Source: Moraxellaceae bacterium (GTDB taxonomy: Bacteria; Pseudomonadota; Gammaproteobacteria; Pseudomonadales; Moraxellaceae). From it: a stretch of 8,711 nt of DNA. How positions within the stretch are numbered: the first letter of the stretch is position 1; each line of letters starts with the position of its first letter. Made by a program: the position numbers and the translations under genes. The DNA lies in NCBI GenBank assembly GCA_014378805.1, contig JACMMY010000217.1:1-8711 (forward strand), given 5' to 3'. This document shows, in pieces, positions 1 to 6,852 of this stretch. Below the pieces are notes generated by a model. That model saw only the letters and a list, made by a program, of their open reading frames with translations. It did not search any database and had not been told where the DNA came from.

Positions 1-571
1 ACCATCCATTAAACATTTTCCATAAAATAATCGTCACTAAACCAATTTCAAATAACGTGGGCACAAGACTAAACAGTAAATAAGACAATAAGGTATCAAT
101 GGCACGTGTGCCGCGCTCAATCGAACGATTCACGCCACCAGTTTGCCGCGACAAATGAAATCGCAACGATAAATGGTGTAAATGATCAAAAACTTTGACC
201 CCAACCACGCGAATGACGTGCTGTTGCACGCGCGCAAAGACCGTATCGCGCAACTCTGTAAAAAGCAGTGCCATGACGCGAGTCATACCATAAGCAATAA
301 TGAGCGCAATGGGCACGATTAACACGGAAGGATTCTTCAGACTCAGCGCATCAATCGCATGCTTATAGAGAATCGGCAAATAACTGGTGGTCAGCTTCGC
401 AACAAACAGCAAAAGAACAGCAACGACGACACGTACTCGCAGTCCACGCTCGCCTTTAGGCCACAAATACGGTAGCAATGACCGAATAATGGCAAACCCG
501 CTCATTTCTTTAGCAGGTAAGTCTTGAGGTGTATTCGACTGAGTCAATTTTGGCGGCGGTGTTGTATTCAA
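1..571 (-). CDS. ATM1/HMT1-type ABC exporter, permease part (partial, runs off left edge)
   Basis: Only the N-terminal ~190 codons are in the window. They cover the start of an ABC exporter half-transporter; the ATP-binding domain lies outside. After a Pro/Thr-rich tail comes a segment with LLPYLWPKGERGLRVRVVVA, a first hydrophobic helix, 'YLPILYKHAIDAL', a second helix and then a block with ELRDTVFARVQQ, FDHLHHLSLRFHLSRQTGG and RSIERGTRAID. This block is typical of the mitochondrial ATM1 / heavy-metal-tolerance (ABCB) family, which exports glutathione-linked or sulfur-containing compounds across the inner membrane. The family call is firm from the sequence; the substrate is not known. The start is uncertain. 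The first in-frame ATG is at 505, but the open frame extends upstream to TTG codons at 571 and 583, bounded by a TAG at 589-587. I prefer TTG 571 because the extension reads like a genuine tail; no candidate has a clear ribosome binding site. It follows the TPR gene on the same strand and may be co-transcribed with it. Confidence 0.8.
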   Translation of the reverse strand, partial: MNTTPPPKLTQSNTPQDLPAKEMSGFAIIRSLLPYLWPKGERGLRVRVVVAVLLLFVAKLTTSYLPILYKHAIDALSLKNPSVLIVPIALIIAYGMTRVMALLFTELRDTVFARVQQHVIRVVGVKVFDHLHHLSLRFHLSRQTGGVNRSIERGTRAIDTLLSYLLFSLVPTLFEIGLVTIILWKMFNGW

Positions 572-608
572 AGTAGGCGACAACTTCTATGAGGTTATGG
601 AGTTAATA

Positions 609-636
609 AGGGCAAAGTTAAGATTTACTATGCCCT
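609..636. repeat. Imperfect inverted repeat between TPR gene and ABC exporter
   Basis: AGGGCA at 609-614 pairs with TGCCCT at 631-636. After one A/A mismatch, AGT (616-618) pairs with ACT (627-629), leaving an 8-nt loop. It lies just past the stop of the TPR gene on the minus strand. No run of T follows on that strand, so it is not a canonical Rho-independent terminator. It could be an mRNA-stabilising or attenuating hairpin between two operon genes, or chance. Confidence 0.3.
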
Positions 637-649
637 GATGACGAATGAT

Positions 650-2857
650 TTACGTCGAGGATGCGTTTTTCTTTTTGCGTAGCCAGATCCATAGTCCACC
701 GCCCAATGAGCTGAATAACAAGATAAACGCTGCCAGATAAACGATTTGCTTATGCGGTCGTAATTGATCTTTAAGCTGATACCAATCATATTGCATTGCG
801 TGTGTGCGTGCTTTGTCGAAATCAGGCGCTGGGCAAGTATGACCGAAATTTTCTGCCCACGGCACGTAAGCACCTTGACGCACGTAGCGTTGATAATACT
901 TCTGTGCTGCGGATGCATCGTTATCAGCAACCCAACCTGAGGCATGGCACAATACCGCAGCAAACGCCTGACTTCGTGCAGGCAAAAAATCAGCAGACTG
1001 GTTTGCAAGTTCAGCAGCAATATTTCGATAATGCCAACGAATATTAGGCTGCGCCAGACTGTTTTGTTGGCGTTTCACCTCATCAGCACCCATCCAATCC
1101 GTGGTTTTAACAGGTTCCTCACCGCCAAAATTTCCGCCCCAGATGACATAATCTGGCGCATTTTCATAGCCAAGCAGATCAAGCCCTTGCTGCCGTGCTA
1201 TTTCAGCAGCACGATACAATGCTTCGGCACGTGTTGTAGCCAAATGCCAACGACTGGCTGCGGTTTCGCGTGCCGCAATATACGCCTCGGCTTTCGCTTT
1301 TAATTCAGGACGAAAGTAAACGGCGGCGCCATCATAACGACCATCTCGCAACATCCGACGACCTAGTAACTCGCGCAACTGCGCTTCGGGGACTAAAGGA
1401 ACATACTGATCGGCTTCATCGACTTTGCCGTCATGATTGTGGTCTTTGGCGTTCTGATCTTTGCGCGCTGGAACATGCTGATCCACGTATGTTTTTAACT
1501 CATCCAAGGTCAATACACGTTCGGCAATATCCGCAGCATCTTGCCAATACTGTGCTCGACCCTGCCACATTTGATCAAATGCATCGAGATAGTCACCCTG
1601 CTTTAGCGCCAAAATCGCACTTTCACCCTGAACACGACAGTGTGGATTCAAAAGCTCTAGATCATAATTAGCATCACGACGCTCGCCCCAATCTTCGTTT
1701 TTTGGAAAAGAGCGCGCGGCCTTGGCATACGCAGCACGAGCATCCGTCAGCTTCCCTTCACGTAAAGCCATTTTGGCTCGCACCCACCAAGCCAATCCGC
1801 CATCGCCTGCATAAGGCAACATTTTCGATGCACTCTCATAATCTGCGTTTTGGTACATCAATGCCGCGAGACGCTCTGCCAATACAGGTTGGACATGTTG
1901 CGTTTGTGCGAGGACGTGTACGACTTGACGATAATATTTTTGTTGAATCGGTGTTAATGAGTTAGAAGACTGATAACCGTACTGACTAAAATTACTTAGC
2001 AACCATGACGTGAGTAAACGTTCCACCCAAAGATCGGACAATAAAGATTGTAATTGCTCAGTTGGAAGCGTCATTAACTGATTTGCGATCATTCGCAATG
2101 AGGCGACACCACTGGCATCACCTTGAGCAGATTGGGCGGCATATAACGCAATCGCCGAGCTCCATTGTTGTTGATTCTTATAGATGCGAGCCTCTTCTCC
2201 AAAACTGTCAACCGCTAATGCCAAATCATCGATAGCTCCAGCCTTCACCCGCGCGCGAACTTGTTGAAAACTTTGTATCGCAGCCGCGTCATTGCCTTGC
2301 TGAGCGTGCAAACGACCCAAAGTATAAAGCGCCCACAGCGCATGTTGTTTTTGCTCTTGCGCAGGAAGTAACAAAACCTGCTGGAAATACTGCTGCGCCG
2401 TCGCTTGATCGCCATGCTGTAAAGCAGTGGCACCCGCAAGATACAGACGCAACTCTGTCGGTAACGCCGCACCTTGTGTTTCTACATCAGTTGATGACAA
2501 AGTTCTAAGGCGCTGTACCAGTGCCCAATCGGCTGGGCTCAATGATTTTTGTTCTACTGCATTTCGGGAATTCAGCAGAGTTTCAGGATCCGTTCCATAA
2601 TAGTTTGTCTCGCCTGTAAACACGGTCAATTTATTATCAGGTTTTAAAAAATGCTTCGCCTCAAAATCAAAATTACTTTCAGGGAATTCATTCAGTGTCG
2701 TTGTTCGATCCGCCAATAAACGCATCGGGAAATCAGGACCACAGGCATAAACTGGACATGACAAAGCAACCATAGCCGTCAAAAGAGCGCGCCTTGTCCA
2801 TTGTGCGCAGGTCAAGGAAGAGGTGAAATGATATTTATGACGTTGCATGACGCGCAT
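650..2857 (-). CDS. TPR-rich envelope protein with an EF-hand-like loop and a C-terminal membrane anchor
   Basis: 735 residues, function unknown. The N-terminus carries an export signal: residues 21-27 are TRRALLT, followed by a hydrophobic stretch and VYAC at 36-39, which fits either a lipoprotein site (Cys39) or ordinary cleavage after Ala38. The mature start, CGPDFPMRLLADR, resembles a family of secreted bacterial proteins of unknown role that begin ACGPxFP. TPR-like helical pairs are visible around residues 135-165, 172-203, 222-245 and 354-385. Residues 472-483 (DHNHDGKVDEAD) match the calcium-binding EF-hand loop pattern. Near the C-terminus one hydrophobic helix (about 704-726) is followed by RKKK, predicting an inner-membrane anchor with a cytoplasmic tail. 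ATG 2857 is chosen because AGAGGA lies 8 nt upstream; the next ATG (2848) is too far from it. The start overlaps the DUF3142 gene by 23 nt, suggesting translational coupling and a shared job. A periplasmic scaffold role is inferred only. Confidence 0.85.
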   Translation of the reverse strand: MRVMQRHKYHFTSSLTCAQWTRRALLTAMVALSCPVYACGPDFPMRLLADRTTTLNEFPESNFDFEAKHFLKPDNKLTVFTGETNYYGTDPETLLNSRNAVEQKSLSPADWALVQRLRTLSSTDVETQGAALPTELRLYLAGATALQHGDQATAQQYFQQVLLLPAQEQKQHALWALYTLGRLHAQQGNDAAAIQSFQQVRARVKAGAIDDLALAVDSFGEEARIYKNQQQWSSAIALYAAQSAQGDASGVASLRMIANQLMTLPTEQLQSLLSDLWVERLLTSWLLSNFSQYGYQSSNSLTPIQQKYYRQVVHVLAQTQHVQPVLAERLAALMYQNADYESASKMLPYAGDGGLAWWVRAKMALREGKLTDARAAYAKAARSFPKNEDWGERRDANYDLELLNPHCRVQGESAILALKQGDYLDAFDQMWQGRAQYWQDAADIAERVLTLDELKTYVDQHVPARKDQNAKDHNHDGKVDEADQYVPLVPEAQLRELLGRRMLRDGRYDGAAVYFRPELKAKAEAYIAARETAASRWHLATTRAEALYRAAEIARQQGLDLLGYENAPDYVIWGGNFGGEEPVKTTDWMGADEVKRQQNSLAQPNIRWHYRNIAAELANQSADFLPARSQAFAAVLCHASGWVADNDASAAQKYYQRYVRQGAYVPWAENFGHTCPAPDFDKARTHAMQYDWYQLKDQLRPHKQIVYLAAFILLFSSLGGGLWIWLRKKKNASST

Positions 2858-4085
2858 AGGTGATGTCCTCTTTTTTTAATTCTAAACAACGCATCCAGCC
2901 CACCGCACGTGAAGTAGGCGCATTGATTCTTTGATTATTTTGAATGGTTGGAGTCGCAGCGGTCGGCTGGGCAAAAATCCATTGATCCGACTCTCGATTT
3001 AACGCATAGGGTGGCAGCGCATCGCCAGACGTACAACTTTGATTATTAATATGAATAATCACAGGTAAACTGCTATCCAAATTACCTGCGTTCATCACCA
3101 CAATATCATACAGACCTGCCATATTTGCCGAAGGCTTCGGTGTAATCTCGAATTGAGATGCAAGCGCCTGTTGCGTCACCACAGCCTGTAATGTGATCCA
3201 GGACCACGCTCGAACATCATCGACTAAGGGCAAACGAAACCAAACAAATCCACGGAGCTTAGAATTGCGCTTGTGCTGAATGATTTTCATGAACTGAGCA
3301 ACTTGTTGCGGATCTACACGAATTTCTTGTTTTTGTCCTGCAAAGGGGAGTCGCACTTCACTTTCAACTCGTCCATCCGCCGTCAACCCTGCACTATATG
3401 CAGGCAACGCCACATAAAAATCATGCACACTGTGCTTTGCATAGTCAGTCACCCAATCTTCAGCCTTGGCTGCATCAAACAAACCCAATTGCACACGCTG
3501 CACCGCATGAACTTGCAATACCGAACTATCGACCATCGCAAGCACATGATCTAACTCAGGACTAGCCAACCATGCAGGCAACGCCGTAATACTCAATCGC
3601 AATGGCTTCGGGAGCTTCTGTTTTAATTGTTCAAGCAGCACAGCATAGTTGGATAAACGCTGGCTCGCACAATCATGATCAATTTCAACACCCACCAAAT
3701 TCACGCCTTGAGATTGCAAAGATTTAATCAATTGTTGTATGTGATCTACAATTTCACTGTTATTTAATAAGGGTAATTGACCATCTAAACGAATCACAGC
3801 AATGACAGGACGCCCGTCTTTACGAAGTGCTGCAAAATCAATATGCGCTTGAATCCAACCTTCTTTTGGATAAGCCTGCGCGGCTAATACACGCAACGTC
3901 GAAAAAGTCTGACGACTTTGAGCCAGCGCAAGCGTATGGCTTGGCGTCCACTGCCGCTGCCAAATATAAACTTGCTGATCCAACGGCAATGGCGCATGAA
4001 AATGACAACTCGCGAACAGAGTGGCGCATAAAACCCCAATGCAAATGCTCATTACATGCCAAATTTGCATTCTCTTCAAAAGCAT
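2835..4085 (-). CDS. DUF3142 domain-containing putative lipoprotein
   Basis: 416 residues. A short basic start (MLLKRMQ) and hydrophobic helix (about 8-24) lead to LFASC, so Cys27 is a plausible lipidation site. The body carries signatures I recognise as DUF3142: VYIWQRQW (39-46), a strand with GRPVIAVIRLDGQLP (91-105), GVEIDHDCASQRL (132-144), LSITALPAWLASPELD (164-179), VLQVHAV (189-195) and FYVALPAYSAG (223-233). The alternating strands with acidic residues (E134, D136, D138) resemble a TIM-barrel glycosidase-like fold; enzyme activity is unproven. The C-terminal ~110 residues look like a separate beta-rich domain. ATG 4085 has a moderate upstream AGG at about 10 nt; ATG 4070, which has GAAGAG close by, is an alternative. 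The gene leads a minus-strand cluster and overlaps the TPR gene, so the two products probably act together at the envelope. Confidence 0.85.
   Translation of the reverse strand: MLLKRMQIWHVMSICIGVLCATLFASCHFHAPLPLDQQVYIWQRQWTPSHTLALAQSRQTFSTLRVLAAQAYPKEGWIQAHIDFAALRKDGRPVIAVIRLDGQLPLLNNSEIVDHIQQLIKSLQSQGVNLVGVEIDHDCASQRLSNYAVLLEQLKQKLPKPLRLSITALPAWLASPELDHVLAMVDSSVLQVHAVQRVQLGLFDAAKAEDWVTDYAKHSVHDFYVALPAYSAGLTADGRVESEVRLPFAGQKQEIRVDPQQVAQFMKIIQHKRNSKLRGFVWFRLPLVDDVRAWSWITLQAVVTQQALASQFEITPKPSANMAGLYDIVVMNAGNLDSSLPVIIHINNQSCTSGDALPPYALNRESDQWIFAQPTAATPTIQNNQRINAPTSRAVGWMRCLELKKEDITYARHATS
2866..2871 (-). promoter_or_regulatory. Ribosome binding site of the TPR gene, inside the DUF3142 coding region
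   Basis: AGAGGA on the minus strand, 8 nt before ATG 2857. It lies inside the last codons of the upstream DUF3142 gene, so ribosomes finishing that gene could restart here. It decides between ATG 2857 and the nearby ATG 2848. Confidence 0.6.
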
Positions 4086-4187
4086 ATCATCATGACCTAT
4101 CAGTTCTTTGATTTTTTGATTTTGATAAACGCGCGATGCGACAACACGTATTATGACTGAGCACTCTTGAACGCTAGGCAGGTTTTT

Positions 4188-4205
4188 GTTTCATCGTGGT
4201 GAAAC
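4188..4205. repeat. Short perfect inverted repeat in the divergent intergenic region
   Basis: GTTTCA at 4188-4193 and TGAAAC at 4200-4205 pair perfectly around a 6-nt loop. It lies between the divergent starts of the DUF3142 gene and pgsA. It could be an operator-like dyad or an mRNA hairpin; no regulator can be named. Confidence 0.35.
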
Positions 4206-4211
4206 AACTCC

Positions 4212-4241
4212 TCGCCAAAAGTGATTAAAGAATATTGGCGA
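4212..4241. repeat. Second inverted repeat upstream of pgsA
   Basis: TCGCCAA at 4212-4218 pairs with TTGGCGA at 4235-4241 across a 16-nt A/T-rich centre. Seven perfect pairs separated this way fit a protein-binding dyad better than a tight hairpin. It lies about 40 nt upstream of the candidate pgsA -10 element. Function inferred only. Confidence 0.35.
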
Positions 4242-4276
4242 AGAAACAGGGTCGACGTTATTAATATGAACGCTTC

Positions 4277-4285
4277 TGCTATCAT
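4277..4285 (+). promoter_or_regulatory. Candidate extended -10 promoter element for pgsA
   Basis: TGCTATCAT matches an extended -10 element (TGnTATAAT with one change). It would start transcription near 4292 and leave a leader of about 60 nt before pgsA. There is no good -35 hexamer at 17 nt, which extended -10 promoters tolerate. I did not find an equally convincing promoter for the divergent DUF3142 gene. Confidence 0.35.
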
Positions 4286-4342
4286 CACAGATATCAACGA
4301 ACGATCCAACTGCAATCGCCTAATACATTTGCGCGAATTAAT

Positions 4343-4348
4343 GAAGAG
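4343..4348 (+). promoter_or_regulatory. Ribosome binding site of pgsA
   Basis: GAAGAG sits 5 nt before ATG 4354 and supports that start. Confidence 0.5.
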
Positions 4349-4353
4349 CTGCG

Positions 4354-4938
4354 ATGACAGGTAAAATTCTAAATATTCCAAATATCCTCACGTTGTCACG
4401 TGTTGCGCTGATCCCCGTATTTTTACTTATTGCCTATTGGCCGCCTGCGATTGGCATTGCAGGCCACTCTGGCAGTTTGACGCGGCATATTGTGCTTGCG
4501 AGTCTGTTTGCACTAGCTGCCATTACCGATTGGCTGGATGGCTATCTCGCGCGTAAGATGAGTCAAAGCTCTGCATTTGGTCGCTTTCTTGATCCCGTGG
4601 CAGATAAACTCATGGTCGCGGCGGCACTGGTGGTTCTGGTGCAATGGCAACCGAACATTTGGATGGCATTTGCCGCCATCGTGATTATTTCGCGTGAAAT
4701 TACGGTCTCTGCACTGCGCGAATGGATGGCTGAACTGGGCAATCGCGCCAGCGTTGCAGTGTCTTGGGTCGGTAAACTGAAAACGACATTTCAGCTCATT
4801 TCAATTACCGTATTTCTACTGAATATTGATGCGCTTGTGCCGCTGTCTTATATTTTGCTCTATATCGCGGTGATCTTAACGCTCTGGTCAATGATCATTT
4901 ACTTAAAAGTTGCTTGGCCTTACTTGAAAGAAGAATAA
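4354..4938 (+). CDS. pgsA: CDP-diacylglycerol--glycerol-3-phosphate 3-phosphatidyltransferase
   Basis: This inner-membrane enzyme joins CDP-diacylglycerol and glycerol-3-phosphate to give phosphatidylglycerol phosphate, the committed step to phosphatidylglycerol and cardiolipin. The 194 residues are close to the usual family length. The CDP-alcohol phosphotransferase motif is complete: D59, D62-G63, A66-R67, G76, D80 and D84 fit DxxDGxxARx8Gx3Dx3D, including the metal-binding aspartates. The N-terminal NIPNILTLSRVALIPVFLL is typical of PgsA, as are several hydrophobic helices (about 12-30, 47-60, 87-113, 146-160, 165-185). It stands alone on the plus strand, divergent from the DUF3142 gene and convergent with mpl. 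In many proteobacteria pgsA follows uvrC; here it does not. Start supported by GAAGAG upstream. Confidence 0.96.
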   Translation: MTGKILNIPNILTLSRVALIPVFLLIAYWPPAIGIAGHSGSLTRHIVLASLFALAAITDWLDGYLARKMSQSSAFGRFLDPVADKLMVAAALVVLVQWQPNIWMAFAAIVIISREITVSALREWMAELGNRASVAVSWVGKLKTTFQLISITVFLLNIDALVPLSYILLYIAVILTLWSMIIYLKVAWPYLKEE

Positions 4939-5059
4939 GCGCAACACATTTGATTCAAAAATCATGTGTACTGCGAAGTGTATTCAATTGTTTCGTCGAT
5001 ACAGCTGGATACACCGAGCGATACATCTCCAAAAATCAAAAAAAACCTCTCACAAAAAC

Positions 5060-5093
5060 AAAAAAACTCCCATCAATAGATGGGAGTTTTTTT
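5060..5093. terminator. Bidirectional Rho-independent terminator between pgsA and mpl
   Basis: A perfect 9-bp stem (ACTCCCATC at 5066-5074, GATGGGAGT at 5079-5087) closes an AATA loop. It is flanked by seven A on the left and seven T on the right, so it has a U-tract in both directions. It lies 15 nt beyond the mpl stop and about 120 nt beyond the pgsA stop, and so can end both converging transcripts. Confidence 0.9.
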
Positions 5094-5107
5094 AGCGACG
5101 TTATATA

Positions 5108-6502
5108 TTAGTCCTTTAAAGCGCCCATAACTTTGCCATGCAAACCACCAAAGCCACCATTCGACATAATCACAACGACATCACCATCAGTTGCCTCTGT
5201 TTTCACACGGCTAATAATCGTATCGAGATCATTCGCGACTTGCGCTGAATTGGTCGCCGCAGCGACAACAGGCTGTAGGTCCCAATCCAAACCCGCAGGT
5301 TGATACCAAATTACTTGATCGGCAACGCGCGCGGATTCAGCGAGTTGCGCTTTAAAATTTCCCATGCGCATGGTATTTGAGCGCGGCTCAATGATCGCCC
5401 ATAGACGACGATTGCCAATTTTCTTGCGAATGCCATCCAGCGTCGTTTCGATTGCCGTTGGATGATGCGCGAAATCATCATACACATCGACACCGCGAAC
5501 TGTACCCAACAACTCCATACGACGTTTTACGCCACCAAAGTTAGACAGTGCAAGACACGCTTGCGCAGGGTCAATCTCAATATGATGCGCCGCCGCAATC
5601 GCTGCAATGCCATTAGCAACACTATGCAGGCCTGTCATTGACCAATTCACTGTGCCGACTTCCTTACCTTGATAATGCACGGCAAATGAACTGCCGTCTT
5701 CAGATTTCAGAATCGATTGCCATTCTGATGAGCTACTATTTTGACTATTGGCAGCTTGAATCGTTGTCTTGCTAATCGGTGTCCAGCAGCCCATGTTTAA
5801 GACTTCATCTAATGCCGCAACACCTTCAGGCAGGATAATTTGTCCTGTGTGCGGAATCGTACGCACCAGATGATGGAATTGTTTTTGAATGGCCGCGAGA
5901 TCATCGAAAATATCAGCATGATCGAATTCAAGATTATTCAAAATCACAGTCCGTGGATGATAATGAACAAACTTAGAGCGTTTATCAAAGAAAGCAGAAT
6001 CATATTCATCGGCTTCAACGACAAAGTAGTCTTTGCCATCGTTTAAGCCGCCACCCAAACGCGCGCTATGGCTAAAACCTAGCGGCACACCGCCAATCAA
6101 GAAACCGGGATTTAAACCAGCTTGTTCAAGAACCCAAGCAAGCATCGTTGTGGTAGTGGTTTTACCATGTGTACCTGCAACCGCAAGGACGTGTTTGCCA
6201 TGCAAAACATGATCCGCGAGAAACGCAGGGCCAGACGTATACGCAAGACCAGCATCCAACATATATTCCACCGCAGGAATGCCACGCTTCATCGCGTTAC
6301 CCACGATGACTAGATCAGGGTGCGGCTGTAAATGACTCGCATCGTAGCCTTGCATGAGGGTAATGCCTGCATTTTCTAATTGGGTCGACATCGGCGGATA
6401 AACATTTTGGTCTGATCCAGTCACGGTATGACCGAGCTCACGCGCCAGTAGCGCCAGTGATCCCATAAATGTCCCACAAATTCCCAAGATATGCAGATGC
6501 AT
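5108..6502 (-). CDS. mpl: UDP-N-acetylmuramate:L-alanyl-gamma-D-glutamyl-meso-diaminopimelate ligase
   Basis: This cytoplasmic murein recycling enzyme attaches the recovered tripeptide L-Ala-D-Glu-meso-Dap to UDP-MurNAc, feeding it back to peptidoglycan synthesis. The 464 residues match Mpl (about 450-465). The Mur ligase order is complete: N-terminal nucleotide-binding fold with HILGICGTFMGSLA and GSDQNVYPPMS (residues 4-39), ATP loop AGTHGKTTTT (109-118), VVEADEYDSAFFDKRSKF (161-178) and LNNLEFDHADIFDDL (188-202), then the C-terminal ligase domain with FGGVKRRME (322-330), YDDFAHHP (341-348), EPRSNTMR (372-379) and SNGGFGGLHGK (447-457). The YPPMS and HYHPRTVILNNLEFDHADIF versions separate Mpl from MurC. 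It shares a terminator with the convergent pgsA and diverges from the DUF486 remnant. A strong GAGGAG 5 nt upstream fixes the start. Confidence 0.96.
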   Translation of the reverse strand: MHLHILGICGTFMGSLALLARELGHTVTGSDQNVYPPMSTQLENAGITLMQGYDASHLQPHPDLVIVGNAMKRGIPAVEYMLDAGLAYTSGPAFLADHVLHGKHVLAVAGTHGKTTTTTMLAWVLEQAGLNPGFLIGGVPLGFSHSARLGGGLNDGKDYFVVEADEYDSAFFDKRSKFVHYHPRTVILNNLEFDHADIFDDLAAIQKQFHHLVRTIPHTGQIILPEGVAALDEVLNMGCWTPISKTTIQAANSQNSSSSEWQSILKSEDGSSFAVHYQGKEVGTVNWSMTGLHSVANGIAAIAAAHHIEIDPAQACLALSNFGGVKRRMELLGTVRGVDVYDDFAHHPTAIETTLDGIRKKIGNRRLWAIIEPRSNTMRMGNFKAQLAESARVADQVIWYQPAGLDWDLQPVVAAATNSAQVANDLDTIISRVKTEATDGDVVVIMSNGGFGGLHGKVMGALKD

Positions 6503-6507
6503 GACCG

Positions 6508-6513
6508 CTCCTC
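6508..6513 (-). promoter_or_regulatory. Strong ribosome binding site of mpl
   Basis: GAGGAG on the minus strand lies 5 nt before ATG 6502, the best Shine-Dalgarno match in the window. Confidence 0.7.
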
Positions 6514-6596
6514 AATATTCCAATATTTGCTGTGTATCCTATTTGTCTGAGTGAAGCGCAAAAGCCTCGACAAACTGAACACAATGATCGTTTTAA

Positions 6597-6625
6597 TTGG
6601 ACAGCACGATAGCAAGACATATCAG
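6597..6625 (+). promoter_or_regulatory. Weak candidate promoter upstream of the DUF486 remnant
   Basis: TTGGAC (6597-6602) and TATCAG (6620-6625) are separated by exactly 17 nt, a sigma-70-like layout with only partial hexamer matches. If real, it would start a transcript about 60 nt before ATG 6694. It may be a leftover promoter of the once-complete gene. Chance is quite possible. Confidence 0.25.
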
Positions 6626-6693
6626 TAAAAGATACTATTTCAACGTAGTTGTTCACGATATTGCGCCCAAACAAACTGTCTGAGAATCAAACC

Positions 6694-6852
6694 ATGTTAA
6701 ATGTTTTTATGAGTCAGCCCTGCGCTCCATTTGCACTGCTGGTTTTTGTGCCATTTATGCTACTTCTATTCAAACAATCTTTCAGATTGGACTATTTATG
6801 GGCAGCATTTTGCATACTGGGTGCCGTTTTTTTTGTTTTTCGCAGCGCATAA
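6694..6852 (+). pseudogene. C-terminal remnant of a DUF486 (DMT-family) small membrane protein
   Basis: The 52 codons contain two hydrophobic segments (about residues 12-27 and 34-49). The part from ALLVFVPFMLLLFKQ through RLDYLWAAFCILGAVFFVFRS looks like the final third of DUF486 proteins, which are normally about 110-120 residues with four helices and end in a YLWAxxCLxGAVxFxFR pattern. The usual N-terminal AWYGHLK region and middle helices are absent, and I see no sign of them in other frames just upstream. The short start MLNVFM could echo the usual N-terminal LSNVFM, so an internal deletion is possible. The open frame can be extended only to a TTG at 6649, directly after a TAG. A weak GAGA precedes ATG 6694. 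It may be a decaying gene or a small two-helix protein still made; I favour decay. The cellular role of complete DUF486 proteins is unknown. Confidence 0.6.

Noticed and set aside
1270..1671. 133-codon plus-strand ORF opposite the TPR gene
   Set aside because: It is antisense to a gene with clear protein features, and its translation is His/Arg-rich with no recognisable domain.
4944..4969. Bulged hairpin after pgsA (ACACAT-GAT pairing with ATC-ATGTGT)
   Set aside because: It has no following T-run and a weak A/T-rich stem. The strong terminator downstream explains pgsA termination better.
4998..5025. Three GATACA copies at 4998, 5008 and 5020
   Set aside because: Unequal spacing, only six bases each and no flanking conservation; probably chance.
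4914..5111. 65-codon plus-strand ORF after pgsA
   Set aside because: It overlaps the end of pgsA, runs through the terminator hairpin and translates to a Lys/Ser-rich sequence typical of noncoding DNA.
6514..6527. AATATT-CC-AATATT palindrome upstream of mpl
   Set aside because: AATATT is self-complementary, so such a pair arises easily in A/T-rich leaders; there is no further support for an operator.
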